A stretch of DNA of 64,000 nucleotides from Oscillospiraceae bacterium (GTDB taxonomy: Bacteria; Bacillota; Clostridia; Oscillospirales; Ruminococcaceae), in assembly GCA_021200565.1 (NCBI GenBank), contig JAJQGJ010000017.1, forward strand, positions 1 to 64,000. Direction: 5' to 3'. Shown here piece after piece: positions 42,532-52,470 of the stretch. The stretch's first letter is position 1. Every line of letters starts with the position of its first letter. The notes below the pieces were generated by a model that saw only the letters and a program-made list of their open reading frames with translations, was not told the origin of the DNA and made no database searches. The position numbers and the translations under genes were made by a program.

Positions 42532-43355
42532 ACCATGCTCTCCTTCCTCTGAGCGGCACGGAACTGCTCCTGTTCACGTCTCAGCTTGCGATTGTCGAGT
42601 ATGTTTTTCGTTATGAGAATAATGCAGATGACTAAGAATATAATTGCCGACAGAGCATTGATCTCAGGCGAAACCTTAAGTCTTGTCATCGACTCGATTG
42701 TGATGGAAAGTGTCTGCACATTCGTGCCGGATGTGAAGTAGCTGACAACGAAGTCGTCAATCGAGTAGGTGACGCTCATCAGAAATCCGGTGAAGATTCC
42801 GGGCATAATTTCCGGAATCACAACCTTGAAGAACGCCTGACGCTGGTTGCATCCAAGATCCTGAGCGGCTTCCACTAGGCTCGGATTCATGCCTCTCAGC
42901 TTCGGGAGAACACTGTAGATGACATAAGGTACGTCAAACGAGATGTGCGACAGTATAAGAGAAGCAAATCCGAACTGGAAACCGAACGAGGTTCTGAAAA
43001 TCTGGAATAGAAGCATGAGCGAGACACCCATTATGATCTCAGGGCTGACAACGGGTATATATGTCAGGTTCATGAGAACGGTTTTCGAGGTCTTTTTCAT
43101 ACTGTTGATGCCCAGAGCTGCAGTGGTTCCTAAGATTGTTGCAAAAATCGATGCTGCAAGAGCAATTATAACGGTGTTCCGAAGAGATGTGAGTATCGTC
43201 TCATTGTGGAACAGCTTGACATACCAGTCGAGTGTAAAACCTGTCCAGTTGGAACGGGATTTTGAAACGTTGAATGAGAATACAATCAGAACGAGAATCG
43301 GAAGGTACAGAAACAGGTACAGGGCGTACATGTATATCTTGGAGAACTTTTTCAT
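42528..43355 (-). CDS. potC: Polyamine ABC transporter permease PotC
   Basis: A 275-residue permease of the spermidine/putrescine transporter, with about six membrane helices. The EAA coupling loop is EAAQDLGCNQRQAFFKVVIP. The N-terminus YLFLYLPILVLIVFSFN and the SIDDFVVSYFTSG segment are typical of PotC. It overlaps potB and potD by four bases each. Confidence 0.95.
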   Translation of the reverse strand: MKKFSKIYMYALYLFLYLPILVLIVFSFNVSKSRSNWTGFTLDWYVKLFHNETILTSLRNTVIIALAASIFATILGTTAALGINSMKKTSKTVLMNLTYIPVVSPEIIMGVSLMLLFQIFRTSFGFQFGFASLILSHISFDVPYVIYSVLPKLRGMNPSLVEAAQDLGCNQRQAFFKVVIPEIMPGIFTGFLMSVTYSIDDFVVSYFTSGTNVQTLSITIESMTRLKVSPEINALSAIIFLVICIILITKNILDNRKLRREQEQFRAAQRKESMV

Positions 43356-44161
43356 AGCATAGCCTCCTCTTCCGAGCCAAACTGATTAAAGAGACTCATA
43401 AGGAAAATTACGACTATCATAAGAACCAACGCCATAGCTGAGCCAAGGTGTGGGTTATAGGAGGTTCCCAAAAACTGCGATTCGATTATGTCGCCGATAA
43501 GGTCGCTTGTACCTCCGCCGAGCATTCTGGAAATTACGAATGTCGAAACGCTCGGGATAAAAACAGCGATGATGCCAGAATTGATTCCGGGCATTGAAAG
43601 AGGCAAAATAACCCTTCTTACGAGGTTGAAGTTGTTGGCGCCTAAGTCTCTTGCTGCCTCGATAACGCTTGAATCAATCTTGACCATTACCGAATAGAGC
43701 GGCAGAATCATAAACGGTAGATAATTGTATACCATGCCGAGTATTACTGCGCCGCCGTTATTTATAAGGTTCAACGGACCGATTCCAAACAGCCCTAAAA
43801 ACTTGTTGATAAGACCGTTTGATTCCAAAAGTGTCATCCATGCGTAGGTTCTTAAGATGAAGTTTGTCCACATCGGGACCATTATTAAAACTATAAGCGA
43901 GGATTGATTAAACGACTTTGCTCGGGAGATGATGTATGCTGCGGGAAAGGCTAAAACAAGACAGATGACCGTTGCGATTATGGCGAAGAGTATTGAGCGG
44001 AAAAGAACCGCCATATAGTCCGACATGTCGAACAGGTTCTGAAGCGTAAAGCCACCGTCAGAATCGGTAAGAGCGAATCCGATTACAAGTCCCAGGGGAA
44101 TTATCGTGAAGATTAAGACCCATACAGCGTATGGTACAGCGAAAACCTTTGATACCTTCAT
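43352..44161 (-). CDS. potB: Polyamine ABC transporter permease PotB
   Basis: A 269-residue permease paired with PotC. It has six membrane helices and the EAA loop EAARDLGANNFNLVRRVILP. The start at 44161 (MKVSKVFAVPY) lies four bases after the potA stop with AGAGG upstream; a longer frame reaching into potA has no support. Confidence 0.94.
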   Translation of the reverse strand: MKVSKVFAVPYAVWVLIFTIIPLGLVIGFALTDSDGGFTLQNLFDMSDYMAVLFRSILFAIIATVICLVLAFPAAYIISRAKSFNQSSLIVLIMVPMWTNFILRTYAWMTLLESNGLINKFLGLFGIGPLNLINNGGAVILGMVYNYLPFMILPLYSVMVKIDSSVIEAARDLGANNFNLVRRVILPLSMPGINSGIIAVFIPSVSTFVISRMLGGGTSDLIGDIIESQFLGTSYNPHLGSAMALVLMIVVIFLMSLFNQFGSEEEAML

Positions 44162-44165
44162 CGGT

Positions 44166-45209
44166 TTATGCCTCTGACTTGTGCATGATATGTATGTCCA
44201 TCGGAGTAACATTCATGCCGATAATCGCTCCTGCCTCCTCGCTCTGAGTGGAGTGTATTTTCCATTTGTAGCCGAGAGCGTCGACGCCTATTTCGTAGTG
44301 AACGCCTTTGAAGATGCAGCTTTCAACTACACCGACGATAGCTCCCTGGTACTGCGGAACAACCTTGATGTCTTCCGGTCTTATGACGACGTCGACAAGC
44401 TCGTCAGGGGCAAAGCCCTGATCAACGCAGGAGAATTCCTTGCCGGCGAACTCGACCAGAAAGTCACGTCTCATTATTCCGTCTATGATGTTTGATTCGC
44501 CGATGAAGTCGGCAACGAAGGCGTTTGCAGGCTCGTTATAGATGTCCTGCGGCGTGCCTATCTGCTGAATACAGCCGTCTCTCATTACGACAACCGTGTC
44601 ACTCATGGTGAGGGCTTCCTCCTGGTCATGTGTGACATAGATAAATGTAATCTCAAGTTCACGCTGCATTCTCTTAAGCTCTATCTGCATTTCCTTTCGG
44701 AGCTTAAGATCCAATGCGCCCAGTGGTTCATCAAGAAGTAAAACCTTCGGGCGATTGACGAGAGCTCTGGCGATGGCAATTCTTTGCTGTTGTCCGCCGG
44801 AAAGTGAATTGACCGAGCGTTTCTCAAAGCCTTGCATGTTCACAAGCTCAAGCATCTCTCCGACACGAGTCGCAATTTCTTTCTCAGGAAGCTTTTTGAT
44901 CCTCAGACCGAAAGCGATGTTGTCGTAGATATTCAAATGGGGGAAAAGTGCGTACTTCTGGAAGACAGTGTTGACCTCACGCTTGTGGGGTGGGAGGTTG
45001 TTAATCTTCACGCCGTTAAAAAATAGCTCACCGCTTGCCATTTCGGCAAAGCCACCGATGATCCGGAGCGTTGTGGTCTTTCCACATCCTGACGGACCTA
45101 AGAGTGTTACGAATTGCTTGTCCACTATGTCGAGGTTGATGCTTTTGAGCACCTGAATCCCGTCATACTCGACAACAGCATTTCGTATGCTGATGATAGT
45201 ATTTTTCAA
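44166..45209 (-). CDS. potA: Polyamine ABC transporter ATPase PotA
   Basis: A 347-residue ABC ATPase that energises polyamine uptake. Walker [10 protein letters not shown] (Lys44), signature [17 protein letters not shown] and Walker [13 protein letters not shown]; the C-terminal TOBE domain (about 270-345) is present. The start is TTG with AAGGAG 13 bases upstream, longer than usual; no nearby ATG fits. It is the first gene of potABCD and is behind a strong promoter. Confidence 0.94.
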   Translation of the reverse strand: MKNTIISIRNAVVEYDGIQVLKSINLDIVDKQFVTLLGPSGCGKTTTLRIIGGFAEMASGELFFNGVKINNLPPHKREVNTVFQKYALFPHLNIYDNIAFGLRIKKLPEKEIATRVGEMLELVNMQGFEKRSVNSLSGGQQQRIAIARALVNRPKVLLLDEPLGALDLKLRKEMQIELKRMQRELEITFIYVTHDQEEALTMSDTVVVMRDGCIQQIGTPQDIYNEPANAFVADFIGESNIIDGIMRRDFLVEFAGKEFSCVDQGFAPDELVDVVIRPEDIKVVPQYQGAIVGVVESCIFKGVHYEIGVDALGYKWKIHSTQSEEAGAIIGMNVTPMDIHIMHKSEA

Positions 45210-45277
45210 TTACAATCTTTGTCTCCTTGTTTTAAACAATTTTTTCGGCAGCATGATACCCCATAATGCCACTTTTC

Positions 45278-45306
45278 ATTATATAGCAAATTCAGCCCGT
45301 TTACAA
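45278..45306 (-). promoter_or_regulatory. Promoter of potABCD
   Basis: On the minus strand TTGTAA (45306-45301), a 17-bp spacer and consensus TATAAT (45283-45278). The 316-base gap 45210-45525 between potA and murD holds this promoter, the divergent murD promoter and AT-rich DNA (45300-45360) with no further feature that I can support. Confidence 0.78.
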
Positions 45307-45424
45307 TAATAAAATTATAAATATTTCTGCAATTATGATAGGATTTTTTTAGCCTTTTTTCGACAACATCAATATCAACCGACCGAAATCCAAAAAAATC
45401 TTCATGTTCACGCAAAAATAGGCA

Positions 45425-45453
45425 TTGAATTGCGCAGGGAAATGTTATATAAT
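45425..45453 (+). promoter_or_regulatory. Promoter of the murD gene set
   Basis: TTGAAT (45425-45430), a 17-bp spacer and consensus TATAAT (45448-45453). It lies about 70 bases before the murD start. Confidence 0.75.
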
Positions 45454-45525
45454 ATTATAGGCTGAAAATGTATAGTGACATACTGTGTGCTAGCCTCAGC
45501 AAAAGAAATCGAAAGGCGTGAATAT

Positions 45526-46920
45526 ATGAATAAGACACAGAGATTTTTTGATTCTCTTAAAGATATGAAAGTAGCTTTTATCGGAACTGGCGTAAGCCAT
45601 ACAGAACTTATAAAGCTTTTTCTCTCAAAGGGTATAGATGTAACTGTTTTAGACAAAAAAACGAAAGATCAATATGATCAGGAGCTCCATCAGGAATTCT
45701 CCCAGAAGGGCGTAAAGTTTGTGTTGGGTGAGAGTTATCTTGACAGCCTGACCGACTATGACGTAGTCTACAGAACTCCCGGAATGTACTATAACAATCC
45801 GAAGCTCGCTGAAGCGAGGCAGGCGGGGGTTATAATCACAAGCGAGATGGAATCCTTCTTCGAGCTTTGCCCATGCAAAATCTATGCAGTAACCGGCTCT
45901 GACGGCAAGACCACCACAACTACAATAATATCAGAATTCTTAAAAGCCGAGGGCTACAAGGTCTGGCTCGGCGGAAATATTGGAAAAGCGCTTCTCCCAA
46001 GAATCGAGAGCATATCTGAAACCGATTTCGCAGTAGTGGAGCTTTCAAGCTTCCAGCTTATCTCAATGCGTGAATCTCCAGATGTCGCAGTCATAACCAA
46101 CATCTCTCCGAATCACCTTGACGTTCATGGCACGATGGAGGAGTATATCTCCGCTAAGTGCAATATCCTGGATCACCAGAGCGCATTTTCAAAGGCTGTC
46201 CTGAATCAGGATAATGCTGAAACTGTCAAGCTCGGTTCGAGAGTCAGAGGAAATTTAGTCGGCTTCTCAAGGCTGGCGCCGGTCAAAGTCGGAGCGTATT
46301 TGAATTCGGATAGAGTCCTTTGCTACTGCGACGGAAGAAAGACCGTCAAGATTATTCCAGCTGAAAGAATCAAGCTTCCCGGCGAACACAACATTGAGAA
46401 TTATCTGGCAGCAATCAGCGCAGTCTGGGGAGACGTTTCCATCGACTCCATCTGCCGTGTTGCCCGACACTTCGGCGGAGTTGAGCATCGTATAGAATTT
46501 GTTCGTGAACTTGATGGTGTCAAGTACTATAACGACTCGATAGCATCAAGCCCGACAAGAGTTATAGCCGGTCTCAAGGCTTTCGGAACGAAGATAATCG
46601 TAATCGCAGGCGGCTATGACAAGAAGATCCCTTTCGAACCGCTTGCTGAGCCGGTCAACAAGTTTGTCAAGACACTGATTCTTATGGGTCAGACCGCTCC
46701 TAAGATTGAAAAAGCTGTAACAGAAACGCCTTTCTACAACCCCAATGAACTCACAATTCTTCATGCTTCTGGAATGGAGGAGGCAGTCGAGCTTGCAAGA
46801 AAGAGTGCGTCACCCGGAGACATCATAACCTTGTCTCCAGCATGTGCTTCATTTGACATGTATCCTAACTTTGAGGTCAGAGGCAGACACTTTAAGTCGA
46901 TAGTGAGCGGACTCAAGTAA
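45526..46920 (+). CDS. murD: UDP-MurNAc-L-Ala--D-Glu ligase MurD
   Basis: A 464-residue MurD, which adds D-Glu to UDP-MurNAc-L-Ala in the cytoplasm. The N-terminal Rossmann part (KVAFIGTGVSHTELIKL) is followed by the P-loop TGSDGKTTTT (Lys128), NISPNHLDVHG, and the C-terminal domain YNDSIASSPTR and LSPACASFDM. The start at 45526 has AAAGGCG upstream. The next gene's ATG overlaps the stop (TAATG). Confidence 0.96.
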   Translation: MNKTQRFFDSLKDMKVAFIGTGVSHTELIKLFLSKGIDVTVLDKKTKDQYDQELHQEFSQKGVKFVLGESYLDSLTDYDVVYRTPGMYYNNPKLAEARQAGVIITSEMESFFELCPCKIYAVTGSDGKTTTTTIISEFLKAEGYKVWLGGNIGKALLPRIESISETDFAVVELSSFQLISMRESPDVAVITNISPNHLDVHGTMEEYISAKCNILDHQSAFSKAVLNQDNAETVKLGSRVRGNLVGFSRLAPVKVGAYLNSDRVLCYCDGRKTVKIIPAERIKLPGEHNIENYLAAISAVWGDVSIDSICRVARHFGGVEHRIEFVRELDGVKYYNDSIASSPTRVIAGLKAFGTKIIVIAGGYDKKIPFEPLAEPVNKFVKTLILMGQTAPKIEKAVTETPFYNPNELTILHASGMEEAVELARKSASPGDIITLSPACASFDMYPNFEVRGRHFKSIVSGLK

Positions 46921-47696
46921 TGATAAGGCGAATTGACAGCTTTGACAATGCAAAGCTTCTCCTAAGGGATTCTCACTACTCGAGAATTATTTTGTCTCAC
47001 ATTCTTGCCTATGGTACCGAATATGACTTCTGCGAATTCTATGAGCTACTGAAAGGCAACAAGCGAGTTGGAATATTTGCCTCGATGAACAGCTCTCTGA
47101 CAGTTGATCTTCTGGATGATGCCCATAGTTCGTCAGGCTGTATCCGTGAAACCGCTGAATTCATCCGGTTCAAATATCCGATGATCGTTGAAATGCCGGA
47201 AGTTCTTATTCCAAGACGAGGACTGAATGAATATCGTAAGGAGAAAAGATATTTCTTTTCTGTTCCAGTGGCAGAGGAAAACGCAATCGAAGACGGCGAG
47301 CTTTTAAGAGAGCTTCCGTGTGAAGCAGTTTTCGATACTGTATTCTCAGGACAGGATGCAAACTATGGTTTGTGGCTCACCGATACGGTGAGGCGAGTGA
47401 ACAAGGGAATAGTCCGTATCTACGGTTACCATTCGGCAGTTCTGACTGTCAAATGCCAGAGCTACGGCAGGGCATATCTTGCTGATATAGCAACTCCGGA
47501 AGCAGACAGAGGTAAAGGCTATGCTTCCGCTCTCATAAGATTGGTTTCTCAGGAACTGAAAAAAGAGGGAATAGAATGCTATCTTGCCTCCGACGAATCC
47601 ATGAGAGATTTTTACCTTCGCCTTGGTTGCAAGGAGCTCGGCGAAGACTATATACTTAAATTGAAAGAAAGAAAAGACTATGAAGAACTTATTTAA
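46920..47696 (+). CDS. GNAT family N-acetyltransferase
   Basis: A 258-residue protein with a C-terminal GNAT domain. The acetyl-CoA loop is DRGKGYASALI, and LASDESMRDFYLRLG follows as in the last helix-strand of GNATs. The N-terminal half (about 1-120) has no recognised motif. It overlaps murD by one base and the next gene by 17. Substrate unknown. Confidence 0.85.
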   Translation: MIRRIDSFDNAKLLLRDSHYSRIILSHILAYGTEYDFCEFYELLKGNKRVGIFASMNSSLTVDLLDDAHSSSGCIRETAEFIRFKYPMIVEMPEVLIPRRGLNEYRKEKRYFFSVPVAEENAIEDGELLRELPCEAVFDTVFSGQDANYGLWLTDTVRRVNKGIVRIYGYHSAVLTVKCQSYGRAYLADIATPEADRGKGYASALIRLVSQELKKEGIECYLASDESMRDFYLRLGCKELGEDYILKLKERKDYEELI

Positions 47697-48951
47697 CATT
47701 GACGAAAGAATTCTTAAGCTTGCGGATGAGGCTGAAGCTCAGTGCTCTGAAACATTCAGAAGAATTGACAGAATTGCGGAATACAACGGCATGAAGGTGC
47801 TTTCAGCGTTCATCAAGAACGGTGTCAGCGAGACATGCCTGCATGGCACAACCGGCTATGGCTATGACGATGTTGGAAGAGATACTCTCGACAAAGTCTA
47901 TGCAACGGCTTTCGGTTGCGAAGATGCGCTCGTCAGACACACTATTGTAAACGGCACTCATGCGCTCTCGACTGCACTTTTCGGAGTCTTAAGACCTGGC
48001 GACAAGCTTCTGATGCTCTGCGGAGCACCGTATGACACGCTCGAGGAGGTCATCGGAAAGCGTGGTGAAAAGGGCAACGGCTCACTGATGGATTATGGAA
48101 TCCAGTATGAGGAAATAGAGCTTCTGGAGAACGGCATGCCAGATCTGGATGCTATAACTGAAAAAGTAAAGACCGCAACAGTAGCCTATATCCAGCGTTC
48201 AAGAGGCTATTCGACAAGACCTTCTTACACAATCGCTGACATCGAAAAGATGATTCAGGCAGTCAAAAAGGGTAATCCGAATGCAATCATAATGGTCGAT
48301 AATTGCTATGGCGAGTTTGTCGACACCAAAGAACCGACAGAGGTCGGAGCTGACCTCATAATGGGCTCACTCATCAAGAATCCCGGCGGTGGAATCGCTT
48401 CAACCGGCGGATATATCGCAGGAAGAAAAGACCTGGTCGAGAAGTGTGGCTATCGTCTGACCGTTGTCGGAATGGGAAAGGAAGTAGGCGCATCTCTCCA
48501 TCAGAACAGAGAGATGTATCTTGGCTTCTTCCTGGCGCCTGAGGCAACAGCCGCAGCGGTCAAGACATCTGAATTCGCCTGCACGCTTTTGGGACTGTTG
48601 GGTTATGAGTCTCTTCCGAAGCCTGGAGAACCAAGAGCGGATATAATCGCTTCTATTCTTCTCAAGAATGAGAAAACACTCACGTCATTCATAAAGGGAG
48701 TGCAGAAGGGCGCACCGATTGACAGCTACCTCATTCCTGAAGCAATTCCCACTCCCGGCTATGAAAGCCCGGTAATAATGGCAGCAGGAGCATTCACAAT
48801 GGGCGCATCGATTGAGTTTTCAGCAGATGCTCCGATAAGAGAGCCTTACGCCGCCTGGCTCCAGGGAGCGCTGACATATCCCACAGGCAAAGCAGGAATA
48901 CTTATGGCAGTTCAAAATATGCTCGAAGACGGCGAGATAAAATTAGACTAA
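47680..48951 (+). CDS. Methionine gamma-lyase family protein (PLP)
   Basis: A 423-residue PLP enzyme of the PF06838 family, often labelled methionine gamma-lyase family or aluminium resistance protein (YnbB group). HGTTGYGYDD, VNGTHALSTALFG and MGSLIKNPGGGIA, the last with the probable PLP lysine, mark the family. The true reaction is uncertain. It overlaps the GNAT gene by 17 bases. Confidence 0.9.
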   Translation: MKNLFNIDERILKLADEAEAQCSETFRRIDRIAEYNGMKVLSAFIKNGVSETCLHGTTGYGYDDVGRDTLDKVYATAFGCEDALVRHTIVNGTHALSTALFGVLRPGDKLLMLCGAPYDTLEEVIGKRGEKGNGSLMDYGIQYEEIELLENGMPDLDAITEKVKTATVAYIQRSRGYSTRPSYTIADIEKMIQAVKKGNPNAIIMVDNCYGEFVDTKEPTEVGADLIMGSLIKNPGGGIASTGGYIAGRKDLVEKCGYRLTVVGMGKEVGASLHQNREMYLGFFLAPEATAAAVKTSEFACTLLGLLGYESLPKPGEPRADIIASILLKNEKTLTSFIKGVQKGAPIDSYLIPEAIPTPGYESPVIMAAGAFTMGASIEFSADAPIREPYAAWLQGALTYPTGKAGILMAVQNMLEDGEIKLD

Positions 48952-48975
48952 TGTTTGCATAGGAAGGAGAAACCA

Positions 48976-49935
48976 ATGGCAGAAAAGTATACAGTTTCAT
49001 TAGCGCAGTTTGCAAAGGAAGTAAACCTCAAAACGGTCTACACTCCCAAAGACCTGTCGAAGATATTAATTTCAAGCAACGACATCAACCGCCCTGGACT
49101 TCAGCTCACCGGCTTCTATGCTTATTTCAATAATGAGAAGATCCAGATTTGCGGAAACACCGAGTTTGCGTATCTCCAAGGACTGGCATCAGATGAAAGA
49201 AAAAGAGTTCTGATGACGCTGTTCTCGTATAAGTTCCCGGCTATAATCGTTTCTCGTGGACATGAACCTTTCCCGGAAATGATGGATGCGGCAACAGAAT
49301 ATGGCGTCCCTGTTCTCTCATCTGAGCTCGACACTTCCGAGGTTATGTCAAGAGGAATTGCATACCTAAATACTCAGCTCGGTCAGAGAATCACCCGCCA
49401 CGGAGTTCTCATCGAAATCTATGGCGAAGGCGTTCTTATCGTCGGCGAAAGCGGAGTAGGTAAATCCGAAACCGCAATCGAGCTTGTCAAGAGAGGTCAC
49501 AGACTCGTTGCAGACGATGCAGTTGAGATAAAGAAAGTATCGGCAATCTCCCTGGTCGGCTCATCTCCCGACAACATCCGCCACTTTATCGAGCTCAGAG
49601 GCATAGGAATAGTCAACGCAAGAAGACTCTTTGGTATGGGTGCCGTAAAGATGACAGAAAAGATTGACCTGGTCGTCAAGCTCGAAATCTGGGATCCCGA
49701 CAAGGTCTATGACAGAATGGGTGTCGATTCCGAGAGCATGGACATCCTGGGAGTTAATATCCCTTGTATCACAATCCCTGTAAAACCTGGACGTAACTTG
49801 GCTGTAATCTTAGAGGTTGCTGCAATGAACAACCGCCAGAAGAAGATGGGTTATAATGCCGCTCAGGAGCTTCTCAATAACCTCGGTCTTGAGATGGAAG
49901 GAATCGAAACGGTTTCCAAGTGGGAGGATTTCTGA
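48976..49935 (+). CDS. hprK: HPr kinase/phosphorylase
   Basis: A 319-residue HprK, the bifunctional enzyme that phosphorylates and dephosphorylates Ser46 of HPr in carbon catabolite control. The P-loop is GESGVGKSETA (Lys163), and the family signature ELRGIGIVNARRLFG is present. The start at 48976 has AAGGAGA upstream; an earlier frame start is not supported. The stop overlaps the next start (TGATG). Confidence 0.96.
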   Translation: MAEKYTVSLAQFAKEVNLKTVYTPKDLSKILISSNDINRPGLQLTGFYAYFNNEKIQICGNTEFAYLQGLASDERKRVLMTLFSYKFPAIIVSRGHEPFPEMMDAATEYGVPVLSSELDTSEVMSRGIAYLNTQLGQRITRHGVLIEIYGEGVLIVGESGVGKSETAIELVKRGHRLVADDAVEIKKVSAISLVGSSPDNIRHFIELRGIGIVNARRLFGMGAVKMTEKIDLVVKLEIWDPDKVYDRMGVDSESMDILGVNIPCITIPVKPGRNLAVILEVAAMNNRQKKMGYNAAQELLNNLGLEMEGIETVSKWEDF

Positions 49936-50663
49936 TGCTTATTCAGGCTGACCTTCACACGCACACAATAGCCTCCGATCATGCTTATTCAACCATCACC
50001 GAAAACTGCCGTGCGGCAGCGGATCTGGGGCTGAAAGCCATCGCAATGACAGACCACTACGGCGTAATGCCCGACACTGCTCACGAATGGCATTTTACCA
50101 ATATGCGAGTTTTGCCGAGAACTGTTTTTGGCGTTACCGTTCTTAAAGGCGCAGAGGTAAACATATATAACTATAACGGCGATGTCGATATGCACGAAGA
50201 CCTGCTTAAAAAGATGGAGTGGGTAGTAGCATCGTACCATAAGTATACATTTGAAGAGCTTTTGGATGACCCGAAGGTCGTTTCCGATGGCTACATAAAG
50301 CTTTGCCAGAACCCATATATTGATGTTATCGGACACCCGACAACCGACTTCTTCCCATTCGAGCACGAAAGAACCCTGAAAGTCTTCAAGGAGTATGAAA
50401 AGCTCGTTGAGATAAACGAAAGCTCGCTTATGAGAAAGAAGGGTTCTCTCAAAAATTCTGTGCCGATTCTTCAGCTCTGCAAAAAGTACGAAATCCCGAT
50501 AGTAGTCGATACCGACGCCCATTTCTGGGATGCAGTCGGAAAGACTTCGACAGTTGAGAAAGTTCTCAGGGAAGTTGATTTCCCTGAAAAGCTTATCTTA
50601 AACAGCGACTGGGAAAAGGTGAAAGAGTGGATTCTTAAGAAGCACCCTCAGCTCGAGCTATAA
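49935..50663 (+). CDS. PHP domain phosphoesterase
   Basis: A 242-residue PHP-family protein, YcdX-like. The metal motifs are DLHTHTIASDHAYS, MTDHYG, KGAEVNIYNYNGD, VASYHKYTF and VDTDAHF. It is a cytoplasmic metallo-phosphoesterase, probably active on small phosphorylated molecules. GGGAGGA lies upstream of the ATG, which overlaps the hprK stop. In clostridia such a gene commonly accompanies hprK and murB. Confidence 0.9.
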   Translation: MLIQADLHTHTIASDHAYSTITENCRAAADLGLKAIAMTDHYGVMPDTAHEWHFTNMRVLPRTVFGVTVLKGAEVNIYNYNGDVDMHEDLLKKMEWVVASYHKYTFEELLDDPKVVSDGYIKLCQNPYIDVIGHPTTDFFPFEHERTLKVFKEYEKLVEINESSLMRKKGSLKNSVPILQLCKKYEIPIVVDTDAHFWDAVGKTSTVEKVLREVDFPEKLILNSDWEKVKEWILKKHPQLEL

Positions 50664-50688
50664 TAACTTTTGAAATGGTGACAAAGTA

Positions 50689-51588
50689 ATGCCAGACAGC
50701 ATAAAAGCATTGCAGGAAATATCCTTAAAATACGGCTGTAAATTTCTGATTAACGAGCCACTCAAGGATCATACAACATTCAGAATCGGTGGTCCATGCG
50801 ATATAATGATTTTTCCGAACAGCATAGATTCTCTCAGAGAATTTATTTCTGCAGCCGACAGATTTATGATTCTCGGAAATGGTTCAAATGTCTTGTTCTC
50901 GGATAACGGCTACAGAGGAGCAATATTTGTAATCGGTTCAGATATGTCTGAAATAACTATCGACGGCGAATATATCACTGCTTGCGCTGGCTCTTCGCTT
51001 GTAAGAGTTTGTAAGACAGCGCTTGATTCTTCGCTCACAGGGCTTGAATTCGCCTATGGAATCCCTGGAACAGTCGGCGGAGCTGTCTTCATGAACGCTG
51101 GAGCCTATGGCGGAGAGATGAAGGATGTTGTAACGGAAGTGACCTGCATAACCCCGTCGGGTGAAATCAAAACATATACAGGCAATTCCCTCGATTTTGG
51201 CTATAGAAGCTCCCGCTTCACCAGTTCTGACGAGATAATTGTCTCGGCAAAGTTCAGGCTTTCTTATGGTGACAAAGCTTCAATCAAGGCAAAAATGGAT
51301 GAATTGATAGCGAGGCGCAAATCCCGTCAGCCGCTTGAATATCCAAGCGCAGGCTCGACCTTCAAACGTCCCGAAGGCACCTATGCCGGGCTTGTCATAG
51401 AAGAAAGCGGTTTGAAAGGCTATTCTATAGGCAGCGCAAAGGTTTCCGATAAGCACGCAAATTTTGTCATAAACACCGGAGGTGCAACTGCCACTGATGT
51501 TATTGCCCTGATTTCACATATAAAGAAGACTGTATTGGAGAAAACAGGATATAGCCTTGAGTGTGAAGTCAAGCTTATAGAAGAATAG
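50689..51588 (+). CDS. murB: UDP-N-acetylenolpyruvoylglucosamine reductase MurB
   Basis: A 299-residue MurB of the short (type II) class, which reduces UDP-GlcNAc-enolpyruvate to UDP-MurNAc using NADPH and FAD. LKDHTTFRIGGP, LGNGSNVLFSD, GIPGTVGGAVFMNAGAYG and PSAGSTFKRP are the signatures. Only a weak GGTG lies upstream of the ATG. rapZ follows after 21 bases. Confidence 0.96.
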   Translation: MPDSIKALQEISLKYGCKFLINEPLKDHTTFRIGGPCDIMIFPNSIDSLREFISAADRFMILGNGSNVLFSDNGYRGAIFVIGSDMSEITIDGEYITACAGSSLVRVCKTALDSSLTGLEFAYGIPGTVGGAVFMNAGAYGGEMKDVVTEVTCITPSGEIKTYTGNSLDFGYRSSRFTSSDEIIVSAKFRLSYGDKASIKAKMDELIARRKSRQPLEYPSAGSTFKRPEGTYAGLVIEESGLKGYSIGSAKVSDKHANFVINTGGATATDVIALISHIKKTVLEKTGYSLECEVKLIEE

Positions 51589-51609
51589 GCGAAAAATGGG
51601 AGGAAGAAT

Positions 51610-52470
51610 ATGAAAATCGTCATTGTAACTGGAATGTCGGGAGCAGGGAAGTCGAGTGCCATCAACTATCTCGAGGACATCGGCTACTACTGTATCGACA
51701 ATATGCCTCCCGAAATGCTTCTGAGCTTTGCTAGATTTATAATCGGTTCAGATAAGCTGATAACTAAAGTCGCAATCTCCGTAGATATTCGTTCGGGAGA
51801 GCTATTCTCAAAGTTTGAGGATTGCGTAAATGCGCTGAGAGCTCCTGATGTCGAGTTATCTGTTCTTTATCTCGATGCAGATGATGATACTTTAGTCAAG
51901 AGATATAAGGAAACCCGCCGCAAGCATCCACTTGATGCAGAGGCTTTTGGAAACCTTTATAAAGCCATCTCGCTCGAGCGTGAGGAAACCGAAAGAGCCA
52001 AGGAGATGTCTGATTTCTACATCGACACAACCGACTTCGGAATGGCCGATTTCCGTGCAGAAATGGCTGAGTTCTTCACCGACAAGGGCACAAGAATGGC
52101 GATAAGCGTCATCTCATTCGGCTTTAAGTATGGAATCCCAAAGGATGCAGATTTAGTATTTGATGTGCGATGCCTTCCGAATCCATACTACGTTCCCGAG
52201 CTTAAAAACAAGACAGGGCTTGATAGTCAAGTGTATGATTACGTAATGTGCTTTTCTGAATCAGACGAAGTTTTCAGGAAAATATACGACCTTTTGAGCT
52301 ATATGATTCCTATGTATGAGAAAGAGGGCAAGCCTCGGCTTGTGATAGCCTTCGGTTGCACTGGCGGCAGACACCGCTCAGTTAGCTTTGCAAGAAGAAT
52401 GTCGGAGGCTCTGACGCAGGATAAGTTTAGCGTAAGGATGGATCATCGCAGCTTAGAGACAAAATCATGA
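51610..52470 (+). CDS. rapZ: RNase adapter protein RapZ / YvcJ
   Basis: A 286-residue RapZ/YvcJ nucleotide-binding protein. The P-loop is TGMSGAGKSS (Lys14); YCIDNMPPEML and FGCTGGRHRSV follow. In enterobacteria RapZ adapts RNase E to GlmZ; in B. subtilis YvcJ binds nucleotides and affects competence. GGGAGGA precedes the ATG. whiA overlaps it by four bases; the usual intervening yvcK (gluconeogenesis factor) is absent. Confidence 0.95.
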   Translation: MKIVIVTGMSGAGKSSAINYLEDIGYYCIDNMPPEMLLSFARFIIGSDKLITKVAISVDIRSGELFSKFEDCVNALRAPDVELSVLYLDADDDTLVKRYKETRRKHPLDAEAFGNLYKAISLEREETERAKEMSDFYIDTTDFGMADFRAEMAEFFTDKGTRMAISVISFGFKYGIPKDADLVFDVRCLPNPYYVPELKNKTGLDSQVYDYVMCFSESDEVFRKIYDLLSYMIPMYEKEGKPRLVIAFGCTGGRHRSVSFARRMSEALTQDKFSVRMDHRSLETKS

